From Rhodococcus sp. ARC_M5 (GTDB lineage: Bacteria; Actinomycetota; Actinomycetes; Mycobacteriales; Mycobacteriaceae), in assembly GCF_022810405.1 (NCBI RefSeq), contig NZ_JALGQE010000003.1, positions 343,952 through 407,951 on the forward strand: a DNA stretch of 64,000 nt. Reading direction: 5' to 3'. The notes beneath the pieces are model-generated. The model had not been told where the DNA came from, did not search any database, and saw only the letters and a program-made list of their open reading frames with translations. Positions 10,349 to 19,061 of this stretch are shown here, in pieces (within the stretch, counting starts at the first letter, position 1; each line of letters begins with the position of its first letter). Made by a program: the position numbers and the translations under genes.

Positions 10349-11473
10349 ATGAGCACCGAAAGAATCGCCGACGCAATCAAATTCGCGTACTGGGTACCCA
10401 ATGTCTCGGGAGGCCTGGTCACCAGCACCATCGAACAACGCACCGGCTGGGATTACGAATACAACAAGAAGCTGGCGCAGACGGCCGAGAACAACGGATT
10501 CGAGTACGCCCTGAGTCAGGTGCGCTACGAAGCGAGTTACGGGGCAGAGTTCCAGCACGAATCCACCAGCTTCTCGCTCGCGCTGCTGCTGGCCACCGAA
10601 AGGCTCAAAGTTATTGCGGCAGTGCATCCCGGGCTGTGGCAGCCGGCGGTCCTCGCCAAGCTCGGTGCCACGGCCGACCACCTCTCGAACGGTCGCTTCG
10701 CCGTCAATGTCGTCAGCGGATGGTTCAAGGACGAGTTCACTCACCTCGGTGAGCCGTGGCTCGAGCACGACGAAAGGTACCGTCGCAGTGCAGAATTCCT
10801 GCAGGTACTACGCAAGATCTGGACCGAGGACGACGTCGACTTCCGGGGCGACTTCTACCGGATCCACGACTTCACGCTCAAGCCCAAGCCCCTCAACACA
10901 CCTGATCGACCCAATCCCGAACTGTTCCAAGGTGGCAATTCGTCTGCCGCACAGGAGAATGCCGGACGATACTCGGACTGGTACTTCAGCAACGGCAAGG
11001 ATTTCGCCGGCGTCACCGAGCAACTCGACAATCTCCGTCGCGTCGCGCGCGATCACCAGCGCGAGGTCAAGTTCGGGCTCAACGGGTTCATCATCGCGCG
11101 CGATACCGAGAAGGAAGCCCGAGACACGCTGCGCGAAATCATCGAGAAGGCGAACAAGCCTGCCGTCGAAGGCTTCAAGGGGGCGGTGCAACAGGCGGGC
11201 AATTCGACGGGCGACAAGAAGGGAATGTGGGCCGACTCCACGTTCGAGGACCTCGTGCAGTACAACGACGGCTTCAAGACCCAGTTGATCGGCACCCCGG
11301 AGCAGGTGGCCGAACGCATCGTCGCCTATCGGCGCCGCGGCGTCGACCTGATTCTCGGTGGGTTCCTTCACTTCCAGGAGGACATCGAATATTTCGGAGC
11401 CAGGGTGCTGCCGCTGGTTCGAGAGCTCGAAGCTGCCGAATCGAACGACCAGCAGCTGGTCGCGTCCCACTGA
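10349..11473 (+). CDS. sfnG: FMNH2-dependent dimethyl sulfone monooxygenase
   Basis: Bacterial-luciferase-like flavin monooxygenase (374 aa). SfnG converts dimethyl sulfone to methanesulfinate when sulfate is scarce. Recognised by FAYWVPNVSGGLVTSTIEQRT near the N-terminus, YEASYGAEFQHES, AVHPGLWQPAVLAK, NGRFAVNVVSGWFKDEF, and LILGGFLHFQEDIEYFG near the C-terminus. It lies in an apparent operon behind the DszC-like gene with its own GGAGAAC ribosome site. Reduced FMN must come from a reductase encoded elsewhere. Confidence 0.92.
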   Translation: MSTERIADAIKFAYWVPNVSGGLVTSTIEQRTGWDYEYNKKLAQTAENNGFEYALSQVRYEASYGAEFQHESTSFSLALLLATERLKVIAAVHPGLWQPAVLAKLGATADHLSNGRFAVNVVSGWFKDEFTHLGEPWLEHDERYRRSAEFLQVLRKIWTEDDVDFRGDFYRIHDFTLKPKPLNTPDRPNPELFQGGNSSAAQENAGRYSDWYFSNGKDFAGVTEQLDNLRRVARDHQREVKFGLNGFIIARDTEKEARDTLREIIEKANKPAVEGFKGAVQQAGNSTGDKKGMWADSTFEDLVQYNDGFKTQLIGTPEQVAERIVAYRRRGVDLILGGFLHFQEDIEYFGARVLPLVRELEAAESNDQQLVASH

Positions 11474-11566
11474 CCTGGAGTTCCTCGAGCGGTCGGGTCC
11501 GTGCAGTAGCGTGAGTTCTCGGACCCGACCGACCTGGGTACGTCACTATCAGGATGAGGAGACGCG

Positions 11567-12736
11567 ATGACCTACTCGCCCGGCAGCCCTGAAAACGGGG
11601 GCTCCAACTCTGGTGGCTACGGCGGAGGTGGACCGTCCTACGGCCCGTCGTCCTCGCCCAATCAGCCGTCACCCAATCCCCAAGGTCATCCGGGTCAGAA
11701 CCAGACGTTTCATCAGCCGTCGGTGTCCAATCCCTTCGGCCCGCCGGTCCCCGGAACGTCGGCACCGGTGAATCCTGCGCCACAGCCGAAGTCGAGCGGG
11801 TCGGGGCTGTCGAATCTGCCGAAGATCCTCACCTTCGTCATTCTCGGGCTCGGCATAGTGAACTTCCTGCTCGGATTGCTGGACCTCGTCACCGCCGAGG
11901 TCACCTCGTCCCAGGAGCTGCCGAGCAGCATTCAGACCTCGTTCAGCACCACGTTCTTCGCCTCCGGTGGAAGCGCGGTGTCGGTTGCACTGTTGCTGGC
12001 GGCGGGCTTGATCGCAGGAGCGTCGTTGCTGCAGAAGGACACGAAGAATCAGGGCGTGGTGGCCGCGCTGGCGATCACCGGCTTCCTGGTGTTGGCATTC
12101 CAGTCGTTGAGTCTGCCGAGCGCCGAGGGCAACGAGTTCGCCAGCACCTCCAGTTCGCTCGGCATCGGCGCGATCCTGGTGCTCGTTCTCGGCTTCGTCC
12201 AGGCAGCTGCCGCGGTCGCAGCTCTGCTGCTCGGTGCGGGCATCGTCAAGGCCCCGGTCCCCAAGCCTGCAGGCTTCGGCGGCCAGAACCAGAACCAGCA
12301 GCCCGGATTCGGCCAGCCGAACCCGTACAACGCGCCGACGACGTCGTTCGGTGGACCGTCGCAGTCGCAGGCATACGGCAATCCGCCGTCGTACGGACAG
12401 CCTCAGGGAACGTCGTCGAACTTCGGTCAAGCACCGAGCGGACAGTCGTCGGGGCAGCATTCCTACAACCCGGGTGGCCAGCCGTCGTACGGACAGTCCG
12501 CCCCCAACCCGTCTCCGCAGGGCGGCTACGCGCCGCCGCCGTACACCGGTCCGAGCGGACCTACCGCCGGGCAGGCGTACCCACCGAACCAGTACCAGTA
12601 CGGGCAGCCGTCCGGATACGGTCAGCCCCCGGCGAAGTCGGACGAGCCGGAATCGGGCGATCAGTCGACGCCGTACGGCGCGCCCACGCAGTCGTTCGGT
12701 GCCACTCCCGCCGAGGACGAGAAGAAGCGCGACTGA
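11567..12736 (+). CDS. DUF5336 membrane protein, 34-kDa antigen-like (Rv0954 type)
   Basis: 389-aa membrane protein with three parts. The N-terminus (1-85) is rich in Gly/Ser/Pro/Asn/Gln. The middle holds four hydrophobic helices ([78 protein letters not shown]). The tail of about 160 residues is low-complexity, with repeated QxSYGQ, PSYG and QYGQ units. This layout and the position before perM match the mycobacterial 34-kDa antigenic protein. The M. tuberculosis homologue is linked to growth and division sites. The tails are probably disordered and cytoplasmic. Confidence 0.85.
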   Translation: MTYSPGSPENGGSNSGGYGGGGPSYGPSSSPNQPSPNPQGHPGQNQTFHQPSVSNPFGPPVPGTSAPVNPAPQPKSSGSGLSNLPKILTFVILGLGIVNFLLGLLDLVTAEVTSSQELPSSIQTSFSTTFFASGGSAVSVALLLAAGLIAGASLLQKDTKNQGVVAALAITGFLVLAFQSLSLPSAEGNEFASTSSSLGIGAILVLVLGFVQAAAAVAALLLGAGIVKAPVPKPAGFGGQNQNQQPGFGQPNPYNAPTTSFGGPSQSQAYGNPPSYGQPQGTSSNFGQAPSGQSSGQHSYNPGGQPSYGQSAPNPSPQGGYAPPPYTGPSGPTAGQAYPPNQYQYGQPSGYGQPPAKSDEPESGDQSTPYGAPTQSFGATPAEDEKKRD

Positions 12737-12757
12737 TTTCACGTCCCTCCAGGACCC

Positions 12758-12790
12758 CTTCGCGGCGCGCCTGACCGGTGCGCCGCGAAG
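12758..12790 (+). terminator. Stem-loop between the DUF5336 gene and perM
   Basis: An 11-bp perfect stem (CTTCGCGGCGC at 12758-12768 with GCGCCGCGAAG at 12780-12790) and an 11-nt loop. There is no T-run. It ends 20 nt before the chosen perM start, so it could be a terminator or a leader structure of perM. Confidence 0.5.
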
Positions 12791-12810
12791 ATGATGCGAG
12801 TCTCGTTGCG

Positions 12811-14259
12811 ATGAGCGATCTATTGAACCGAGAGACGCGACGCGCGGCCGCGCGGACTCCCAGTACCGGGCCGACGCCCGATCAGTCGCGTGTGCTCGCC
12901 GGGGTGGCGTTCAAGACTTCCGGACTGGTCGTGGTGATCGCAACGACGCTTGCTCTGGTCACCCTCGTCTCGGTCAACAGTGATCTGACCGGGACCCTCG
13001 GGGCGATCGCCGGGTCGTGGTTCGCGGTGCACCTCGTACCTCTGAGCATCGGCGGTACATCCCTCGGTGTCGCACCGCTCCTGCCGGCGCTGATCGTCGG
13101 CTGGTCCGTGGCGCGCACCGTTCACCGCGCAGTCGACATCGACACCGACGGCCGGATGGTGCGGTGGGTGTTCGCCGCCTCGTTGGCCGGTCCAGTCGCC
13201 GTGACCGCCATCGCCCTGGCCGTTGCACAGGATGCGTCCACCGTGATCGGACTGTCCAGCCCCAACGCACTCGTCGCCTTCTCGTGGGTCGCAGGCGTGC
13301 ACGCGGCCGCGTCGGGAACGGGTCTGCTGCTCGCGCGCTGGGACTCCGTGGTGATCCGCCGCGGGCTTCCGGAGTGGGTTCGCGCACTCGTCGCACCGTT
13401 CGTTCGCGCGATCTCGATGTTCGCCGCCGGCGGCGCGGCCGTCGTACTGATCGCCCTGCTCGTCTCGTGGGAGACCGCAGGAGCGCTGGTCGAGAGCGGA
13501 CGCGATGTCGTCGGCATGCTCGGCCTAACAGTGCTGTCGGTGCTCTATCTCCCCAACGTCCTCATCGGTGCTCTCGCCGTGGCCACCGGTTCCACCGCCG
13601 GATTCGGCGACGTTTCGGTCAGCCTCTTCTCGACGACGGGAGGGCCGCTTCCGCCACTGCCGATCCTGGCCGTCCTCCCCGAAGGATCCGCGCAGACCAT
13701 CTGGATCGTCATGCTGGTCGTCCCGATCGGTGTCGGGCTGTTGCTCGGCCGCGACTGCGCGATTCGCAGCGCCGACATCCAGGTCGCCGTGTCCTCGGTG
13801 TGGGTCGTGGCCGCCGCCACCGGAGTGCTCGCCGCGCTGTTCGGCTATGCCGCAGGCGGCAACCTGGGCACGTTCGGAACCGTCGAGGTGACCGAGTGGA
13901 GCTTCGGGTTGCTGACGTTCGCGTGGCTCGGTGTTGTCGGCTCGGCCTCGGCCGCCGTCACCGTGTGGCGTCGAGCAGAACCCGAGCCGATCCAGGACGA
14001 GCCGATCGAGAGCGAGCCCGTTGCCGCTTCGATACCAACGGCCGAGTTGGCGATCGAGGCCGCTCCCGACGAGCCTGCGGACGTCGAGCCGGTCGAGGAA
14101 GTGGCCGAGGAGGTCGTCGAGGCGGAGGTCGTGAACGACGTCCCGGCCGAGATGCCCCCGGCCGAAGAACCGGAGGCGACCGTCCAGACCGTTGCCGACG
14201 AACCGTTGGACGCCGAGGTCGTCGCTCCTCCCACGGACCAGGACGGACCTGCCCGGTAG
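12811..14259 (+). CDS. perM: PerM-like cell division membrane protein (DUF6350)
   Basis: Integral membrane protein of about 482 aa, homologous in position and form to M. tuberculosis Rv0955/PerM, which supports septum formation and persistence in chronic infection. About ten hydrophobic segments fill the first 390 residues (for example LVVVIATTLALVTLVSV and AAVVLIALLVSW). They are followed by an acidic cytoplasmic tail rich in Glu/Pro/Val (AEPEPIQDEP onward). The ATG at 12811 is preferred; an ATG-like start at 12778 would add 11 residues and overlap the upstream stem-loop. It is followed by purN after 71 nt. Confidence 0.83.
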   Translation: MSDLLNRETRRAAARTPSTGPTPDQSRVLAGVAFKTSGLVVVIATTLALVTLVSVNSDLTGTLGAIAGSWFAVHLVPLSIGGTSLGVAPLLPALIVGWSVARTVHRAVDIDTDGRMVRWVFAASLAGPVAVTAIALAVAQDASTVIGLSSPNALVAFSWVAGVHAAASGTGLLLARWDSVVIRRGLPEWVRALVAPFVRAISMFAAGGAAVVLIALLVSWETAGALVESGRDVVGMLGLTVLSVLYLPNVLIGALAVATGSTAGFGDVSVSLFSTTGGPLPPLPILAVLPEGSAQTIWIVMLVVPIGVGLLLGRDCAIRSADIQVAVSSVWVVAAATGVLAALFGYAAGGNLGTFGTVEVTEWSFGLLTFAWLGVVGSASAAVTVWRRAEPEPIQDEPIESEPVAASIPTAELAIEAAPDEPADVEPVEEVAEEVVEAEVVNDVPAEMPPAEEPEATVQTVADEPLDAEVVAPPTDQDGPAR

Positions 14260-14330
14260 GTGTGCGGGGCGCAGAGACTAGGCTTTCCGCTGGCTCGAAC
14301 GATCCGCCTCGATATTTCAGGAGTAGTGCG

Positions 14331-14954
14331 CTGACTGCCTTGCGTGAGACACCCGCGCGGGTCGTCGTCCTCGCATCGGGGACCGGCTCGCTCCTGCAGT
14401 CGCTCATCGCCGCGACTGCCACCGAGAACTATCCCGCGAGCATCGTCGCCGTCGGAGTCGACCGCGATTGCGACGCTGCCCGCCGTGCGGACGAGGCCGG
14501 GTTACCGAACTTCCGAATCGGGCTGAAGGACTACGCCGATCGGGCCCGGTGGGACATCGCACTCACCGATGCCGTCCTGGGTCACGAACCCGATCTGATC
14601 GTCACCGCCGGTTTCATGAAGATTCTCGGGTCCCGGTTTCTCGATGCTTTCGCCGGACGCATCATCAACACTCATCCTGCTCTGCTGCCGTCGTTCCCCG
14701 GTGCCCATGCCGTGCGGGATGCACTCGACCACGGCGTCAAACTGACCGGTTCGACGGTGCACTTGGTCGATTCCGGCGTCGACACCGGCCCGATCCTGGC
14801 GCAGGAAGCCGTACCGGTTCTGGACGGCGACGACGAAGCCGCGTTGCACGAACGCATCAAGATCGTGGAGCGACGGTTGCTGGTCGACGTGATCGCAGCC
14901 GTGGTCGCCACAGGTGTCACCTCCGATGGACGAAAGGCTCAGATAATCCGATGA
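14331..14954 (+). CDS. purN: Phosphoribosylglycinamide formyltransferase
   Basis: Transfers formyl from 10-formyl-THF to GAR in purine synthesis. Seen: the [15 protein letters not shown] start of the GART fold, AGFMKILG, the catalytic region [13 protein letters not shown] (Asn and His) and [10 protein letters not shown] (Asp). No ATG or GTG is available in frame before the domain. The best-spaced start is a CTG at 14331 after AGGAG (207 aa); a TTG at 14340 is the alternative (204 aa). The stop overlaps the purH start (ATGA), so the two are translationally coupled. Confidence 0.9.
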   Translation: MTALRETPARVVVLASGTGSLLQSLIAATATENYPASIVAVGVDRDCDAARRADEAGLPNFRIGLKDYADRARWDIALTDAVLGHEPDLIVTAGFMKILGSRFLDAFAGRIINTHPALLPSFPGAHAVRDALDHGVKLTGSTVHLVDSGVDTGPILAQEAVPVLDGDDEAALHERIKIVERRLLVDVIAAVVATGVTSDGRKAQIIR

Positions 14955-16507
14955 GTGAACGTAAAGCAGTGCGCCGCGCGCTGGTCAGCGTCTACGACAA
15001 GACCGGACTGATCGAACTGGCGACAGGCTTGCACAGCGCAGGCGTCGCTCTGGTGTCCACCGGTTCGACGGCGAGCAAGATCGCCGACGCCGGAATTCCG
15101 GTCACCAAGGTCGAAGACCTCACCGGATTCCCCGAGACGCTGGAGGGACGCGTCAAGACGCTGCATCCTCGCGTCCATGCCGGCGTGCTCGCCGATACCC
15201 GCAAGCCCGAACATCTTGCCCAGCTCGAGGAGTTGGGCATCGAGGCGTTCGAGCTCGTCGTGGTGAACCTGTATCCGTTCACCGAGACCGTGGCCAGTGG
15301 GGCGACGCCCGACGAATGCGTCGAACAGATAGACATCGGTGGCCCGTCGATGGTGCGCGCCGCAGCCAAGAACCACCCGTCGGTGGCGGTCGTCGTCGAC
15401 CCGGCCCGCTACGAGGACGTACTCACGGCCGTCGCCGGTGGCGGATTCACCCTCGCGGAGCGCACATCACTTGCGGCACAGGCTTTTCAACACACGGCCG
15501 CCTACGACGTCGCGGTGGCGTCGTGGATGAGCAGTGTGCTGACCCCCGACACCGAGACGGTGTTCCCGGAATGGATCGGCGGCACCTGGGACCGGTCGGC
15601 CGTGCTCCGTTACGGTGAGAACCCGCACCAGAAGGCTGCCCTGTACGTCGACTCCTCCGCTGCGGCAGGCATCGCGCAGGCCGAGCAGTTGCACGGTAAA
15701 GAGATGTCGTACAACAACTTCACTGATTCCGACGCGGCCTGGCGTGCGGCGTTCGATCACGCCGAGCCCACCGTTGCCATCATCAAGCACGCCAATCCTT
15801 GTGGCATCGCAATCGGCAAGGACATCGCCGAGGCGCACCGCAAGGCCCACGCCTGCGATCCGGTGAGTGCGTACGGTGGTGTGATCGCCGCCAACCGTGA
15901 GGTCACCGTCGAGATGGCCGAGCAGGTAGCCGAGATCTTCACCGAGGTCATCATCGCGCCGTCCTATGCAGACGGCGCACTCGGAGTGTTGAAGCGCAAG
16001 AAGAACATTCGCGTCCTGCTTGCGGTCGCACCGCCCACCTCGGGCGTCGAACTCAAGCCCGTCTCCGGCGGGGCACTGCTGCAGCAACGGGACGTGCTGG
16101 ACGCGGACGGCGACAACCCGGCCAACTGGACCCTCGCAGCGGGAGAGCCGGTTGACGAGGCGACCCTGAAAGATCTCGAATTCGCTTGGCGTGCAGGCAG
16201 GGCCGTGAAGTCCAACGCGATCCTGCTCGCCCACGACGGTGCGTCGGTCGGCGTCGGAATGGGCCAGGTCAATCGCGTCGACGCTGCCCACCTCGCCGTG
16301 CAGCGAGCCGGGGATCGCGTCGTCGGTTCGGTCGCGTCCTCGGATGCGTTCTTCCCCTTCCCCGACGGTCTGCAGGTGCTGATGAGCGCAGGCGTCAAAG
16401 CTGTTGTGCAACCAGGTGGTTCGGTTCGCGACAACGAGGTGATCGCCGCAGCACAGGATGCGGGAGTGTCGCTGTATCTGACGGGTTCGCGGCACTTCGC
16501 TCACTAG
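14951..16507 (+). CDS. purH: Bifunctional AICAR formyltransferase / IMP cyclohydrolase
   Basis: Last two steps of IMP synthesis. The 518-aa protein has the N-terminal MGS-like cyclohydrolase domain ([40 protein letters not shown]) and the C-terminal AICAR transformylase domain with [20 protein letters not shown], the catalytic KHANPCG, and [10 protein letters not shown]. Length is normal. Starts inside the purN stop (ATGA overlap). A 60-nt palindrome follows 8 nt after its stop. Confidence 0.97.
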   Translation: MSERKAVRRALVSVYDKTGLIELATGLHSAGVALVSTGSTASKIADAGIPVTKVEDLTGFPETLEGRVKTLHPRVHAGVLADTRKPEHLAQLEELGIEAFELVVVNLYPFTETVASGATPDECVEQIDIGGPSMVRAAAKNHPSVAVVVDPARYEDVLTAVAGGGFTLAERTSLAAQAFQHTAAYDVAVASWMSSVLTPDTETVFPEWIGGTWDRSAVLRYGENPHQKAALYVDSSAAAGIAQAEQLHGKEMSYNNFTDSDAAWRAAFDHAEPTVAIIKHANPCGIAIGKDIAEAHRKAHACDPVSAYGGVIAANREVTVEMAEQVAEIFTEVIIAPSYADGALGVLKRKKNIRVLLAVAPPTSGVELKPVSGGALLQQRDVLDADGDNPANWTLAAGEPVDEATLKDLEFAWRAGRAVKSNAILLAHDGASVGVGMGQVNRVDAAHLAVQRAGDRVVGSVASSDAFFPFPDGLQVLMSAGVKAVVQPGGSVRDNEVIAAAQDAGVSLYLTGSRHFAH

Positions 16508-16515
16508 CCTGTGAC

Positions 16516-16575
16516 GCCGAACTCGAAGTTATGGATGGATTTCCGGCGAAATCCGTCCATAACTTCGAGTTCGGC
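16516..16575. repeat. Long palindrome, family B copy 1
   Basis: A 60-nt imperfect palindrome: 27-nt arms starting GCCGAACTCGAAGTTATGGA, 6-nt loop CCGGCG, and one G-T mismatch. It runs from just after purH to the first base of the DUF559 stop codon. A near-identical 60-nt copy lies at 17559-17618. No T-run follows, and the repeat goes beyond what a terminator needs. Confidence 0.85.
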
Positions 16576-17438
16576 TAGACCTTCGCCCCGGCGGCACGCA
16601 GTGCGTCGCGAACTCGGGCCGAAACGCCCCACGGATCGGTGCGCAATTGCATAGCGCTCACCCGGATCACCGTCCAGCCGAGTGATTCGAGAAGGTGTTG
16701 GCGCTCGATGTCCCAGGCCCGTTGCCTCTCGTCCGACCAGTGCTGCTCGCCGTCGTACTCCACCGCCACCTTCCAGCGTGCCCAGCCGATGTCGATGCGG
16801 GCGAACACCCTCCCGTCCGGACCCACCACCTCGATCTGCGTTTGCGGGCGAGGTAGTCCTGCGTTCAGGAGGGCCAGTCTTGTGCGGGTCTCCTGCGGAG
16901 ATTCCGCACCTGCGTCGACCACGGCGAGTACGGCTCTCAGCTGAACTATGCCGCGAGCACCTCGATGGTTCTCTGCGAGCCGGGCGATGTCGTGAACGCC
17001 GACTCCGGTGGCGCGGACGAGTGCATCGAGTCGTGCGACGGCGGTTCCGAACGGCCTACGTCGACCGAGGTCGTATGCAGTGCGTGCCGCTGTGGTGACT
17101 GCCAAGCCGTCGGCAGTCTCGACTTCTTCGGGTAGCAGCTCGTCGAAACCGATGCGCAGGCCGTCGAACTTCCTACGATGCTCCGCCCACAGGAGTTCGG
17201 CGTCGTCATCGCCGGAGATCCACTTCGATCCGTGGAGTGCGGCAGCACTCAGGCCGGACACGACGGCGTTCCCATGTGAGTACAGCCAGGCTGCCCGCGC
17301 TCGGGTCGGTGCGTCCAGCTCGCTGTCCGGATCGATGTAGACGTCGCGATAGATCCTTCGGAAGTGGCCTCTGAGCTGCTGTCGGGTCACCAGACCGTTC
17401 ACCAGTGCTTCGGATCCGACGAACGGTGCGCTGTCCAT
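16575..17438 (-). CDS. DUF559 (Vsr-like) endonuclease-domain protein
   Basis: 287-aa protein with an N-terminal AbiEi-like winged-helix region (VTRQQLRGHFRRIYRDVYI, HGNAVVSGLSAAALHG) and a C-terminal DUF559 domain of the very-short-patch-repair nuclease superfamily: RIDIGWARWKVAVEYDGEQHWSD, ERQHLLESLGWTVIRVSA. The D-x-x-W...EYDG..HW residues look intact, so nuclease activity is possible. The longer reading frame upstream is read-through of antisense sequence; the start is the ATG at 17438. The gene sits between two family-B palindromes and interrupts the purH-ATPase adjacency seen in M. tuberculosis, which suggests acquisition. Confidence 0.83.
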   Translation of the reverse strand: MDSAPFVGSEALVNGLVTRQQLRGHFRRIYRDVYIDPDSELDAPTRARAAWLYSHGNAVVSGLSAAALHGSKWISGDDDAELLWAEHRRKFDGLRIGFDELLPEEVETADGLAVTTAARTAYDLGRRRPFGTAVARLDALVRATGVGVHDIARLAENHRGARGIVQLRAVLAVVDAGAESPQETRTRLALLNAGLPRPQTQIEVVGPDGRVFARIDIGWARWKVAVEYDGEQHWSDERQRAWDIERQHLLESLGWTVIRVSAMQLRTDPWGVSARVRDALRAAGAKV

Positions 17439-17558
17439 CCACGCACTGTGGCATCGAACTCGCTCGGAAAGCGGTTCGAGCGCTGGCTGTGGATGAAGAA
17501 AATAGTTGTCCACAGTTACGTGGATGTGATCGAACTTCCGCCGAAGTGTGCATCGGCT

Positions 17559-17618
17559 GCCGAACTCGAAGTTATGGACGGAATTTGCCCGAATTTCGTC
17601 CATAACTTCGAACTCGGC
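17559..17618. repeat. Long palindrome, family B copy 2
   Basis: 60-nt imperfect palindrome with arms starting GCCGAACTCGAAGTTATGGA and ending ACTTCGAACTCGGC, the same length as the copy at 16516-16575. The first 20 bases are identical; the centre differs (GGAATTTGCCCGAATTT). It lies 120 nt upstream of the DUF559 start and 57 nt upstream of the ATPase start. Confidence 0.85.
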
Positions 17619-17675
17619 GGAACTACAACGGAGCACTCGATGGCAGCAATTGCCAAACGCTCGTAGCGTGGAGAA

Positions 17676-19061
17676 GTGACCTCTACCAAACCTGGCATCT
17701 CCACTCTCGGCGAACTCAAGGCATCCGGACATCGGCAGCGGTCGATCAAGGAAGAGTTGCGGGAAAATCTTCTGAAGGCATTGCGCGACGGCACGGATCC
17801 GTGGCCGGGGATCGTCGGTTTCGGCGGCACCGTGTTGCCACAGTTCGAGCGCGCGATTCTGGCCGGTCACGACGTGGTGCTGCTCGGCGAGCGTGGTCAG
17901 GGCAAGACGCGTCTGTTGCGCACCCTGAATCTGCTGCTCGACGAGTGGGTGCCGGTGATCGCCGGAGCCGAACTCGGTGAGCATCCCTACGAGCCCATCA
18001 CCCCCGCGAGCATCAGGAAAGCCAAAGAACTCGGCGACGATCTGCCGGTCGAGTGGCGGCACCGCAGCGAGCGGTACGCCGAGAAGCTCGCGACCCCGGA
18101 TACGTCGGTGGCGGACCTTGTGGGCGACGTCGACCCGGTGAAGGTGGCCGAGGGCCGCAGCCTCGGTGACCCGGAGACCATTCACTTCGGTCTGGTTCCC
18201 CGCAGTCACCGCGGCATCGTGGCGATCAACGAGCTGCCCGACCTCGCCGAGCGCATCCAGGTGTCGCTGCTCAACGTCATGGAGGAGCGCGATATCCAGG
18301 TTCGCGGCTACACCCTGCGGCTGCCGCTCGACGTGATGCTCGTGGCGAGCGCGAACCCCGAGGACTACACCAATCGCGGACGCATCATCACTCCGCTCAA
18401 GGACCGTTTCGGCGCGGAGATCAGGACGCACTACCCCCTCGAACTCGACGCCGAGGTGGCAGTCATCGACCAGGAAGCGGAGCTGCAGGCGACGGTTCCC
18501 ACTTATCTGCTCGAGGTGCTGGCGCGATTCACCCGATTGCTGCGCGAGTCGCCGTCGGTCGATCAGCGCTCCGGCGTCTCCGCTCGGTTCGCGATCGCTG
18601 CGGCCGAAACCATCGCTGCCGCAGCCGTTCACCGGGCCGCGATTCTCGGAGAGGCAGAGCCCGTGGCCCGGCCTGTCGACCTCGGGACCATCATCGAGGT
18701 GTTGCGCGGCAAGGTCGAATTCGAGTCGGGTGAGGAAGGCCGCGAAATCGAGGTCCTCGAGCACATGCTGCGCCGCGCGACCGCCGATACCGTGCGTGCT
18801 CACCTCGGCGGCATCAACCTCGCCGCTCTGGTGACGGCCATCGAGACGGGCGAACCGATCGTCACCGGCGACCGCATCACCGCCAAGGCGCTGCTCGACG
18901 AGCTGCCCGACGTCGAGGTGATCGGCGACATCCACGAGCGTCTGAACGCTACGTCGGACGGCGAGAAGGCAGCTGCCGTCGAACTCGCTCTCGAAGGTCT
19001 GTATCTGGCGCGTCGCATTTCCAAGGATCCCGACGACGACGGTCAGACGGTGTACAGCTGA
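17676..19061 (+). CDS. MoxR/magnesium-chelatase-type AAA+ ATPase (Rv0958-like)
   Basis: 461-aa AAA+ ATPase of the chelatase-I/MoxR group, expected to remodel a target together with the VWA protein encoded next. Walker A is GERGQGKTRLL near residue 70; the Walker B/helix-2 region is HRGIVAINELPDLAERIQ; sensor 1 is LVASANPEDYTNRG; an arginine-finger-like LKDRFGAEIRTHYP follows. GTG start at 17676 with an upstream GAGAAG. Its stop overlaps the next start (TGATG), so the pair is coupled. The substrate is unknown. Confidence 0.88.
   Translation: MTSTKPGISTLGELKASGHRQRSIKEELRENLLKALRDGTDPWPGIVGFGGTVLPQFERAILAGHDVVLLGERGQGKTRLLRTLNLLLDEWVPVIAGAELGEHPYEPITPASIRKAKELGDDLPVEWRHRSERYAEKLATPDTSVADLVGDVDPVKVAEGRSLGDPETIHFGLVPRSHRGIVAINELPDLAERIQVSLLNVMEERDIQVRGYTLRLPLDVMLVASANPEDYTNRGRIITPLKDRFGAEIRTHYPLELDAEVAVIDQEAELQATVPTYLLEVLARFTRLLRESPSVDQRSGVSARFAIAAAETIAAAAVHRAAILGEAEPVARPVDLGTIIEVLRGKVEFESGEEGREIEVLEHMLRRATADTVRAHLGGINLAALVTAIETGEPIVTGDRITAKALLDELPDVEVIGDIHERLNATSDGEKAAAVELALEGLYLARRISKDPDDDGQTVYS

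Noticed and set aside
13017..14330. In-frame extension upstream of purN
   Set aside because: Arg-rich out-of-frame reading of perM; the GART domain starts only after 14331.
16516..16575. Family-B palindrome as an ordinary purH terminator
   Set aside because: There is no T-run, the arms are 27 nt, and a near-identical copy lies 1 kb away upstream of a different gene.
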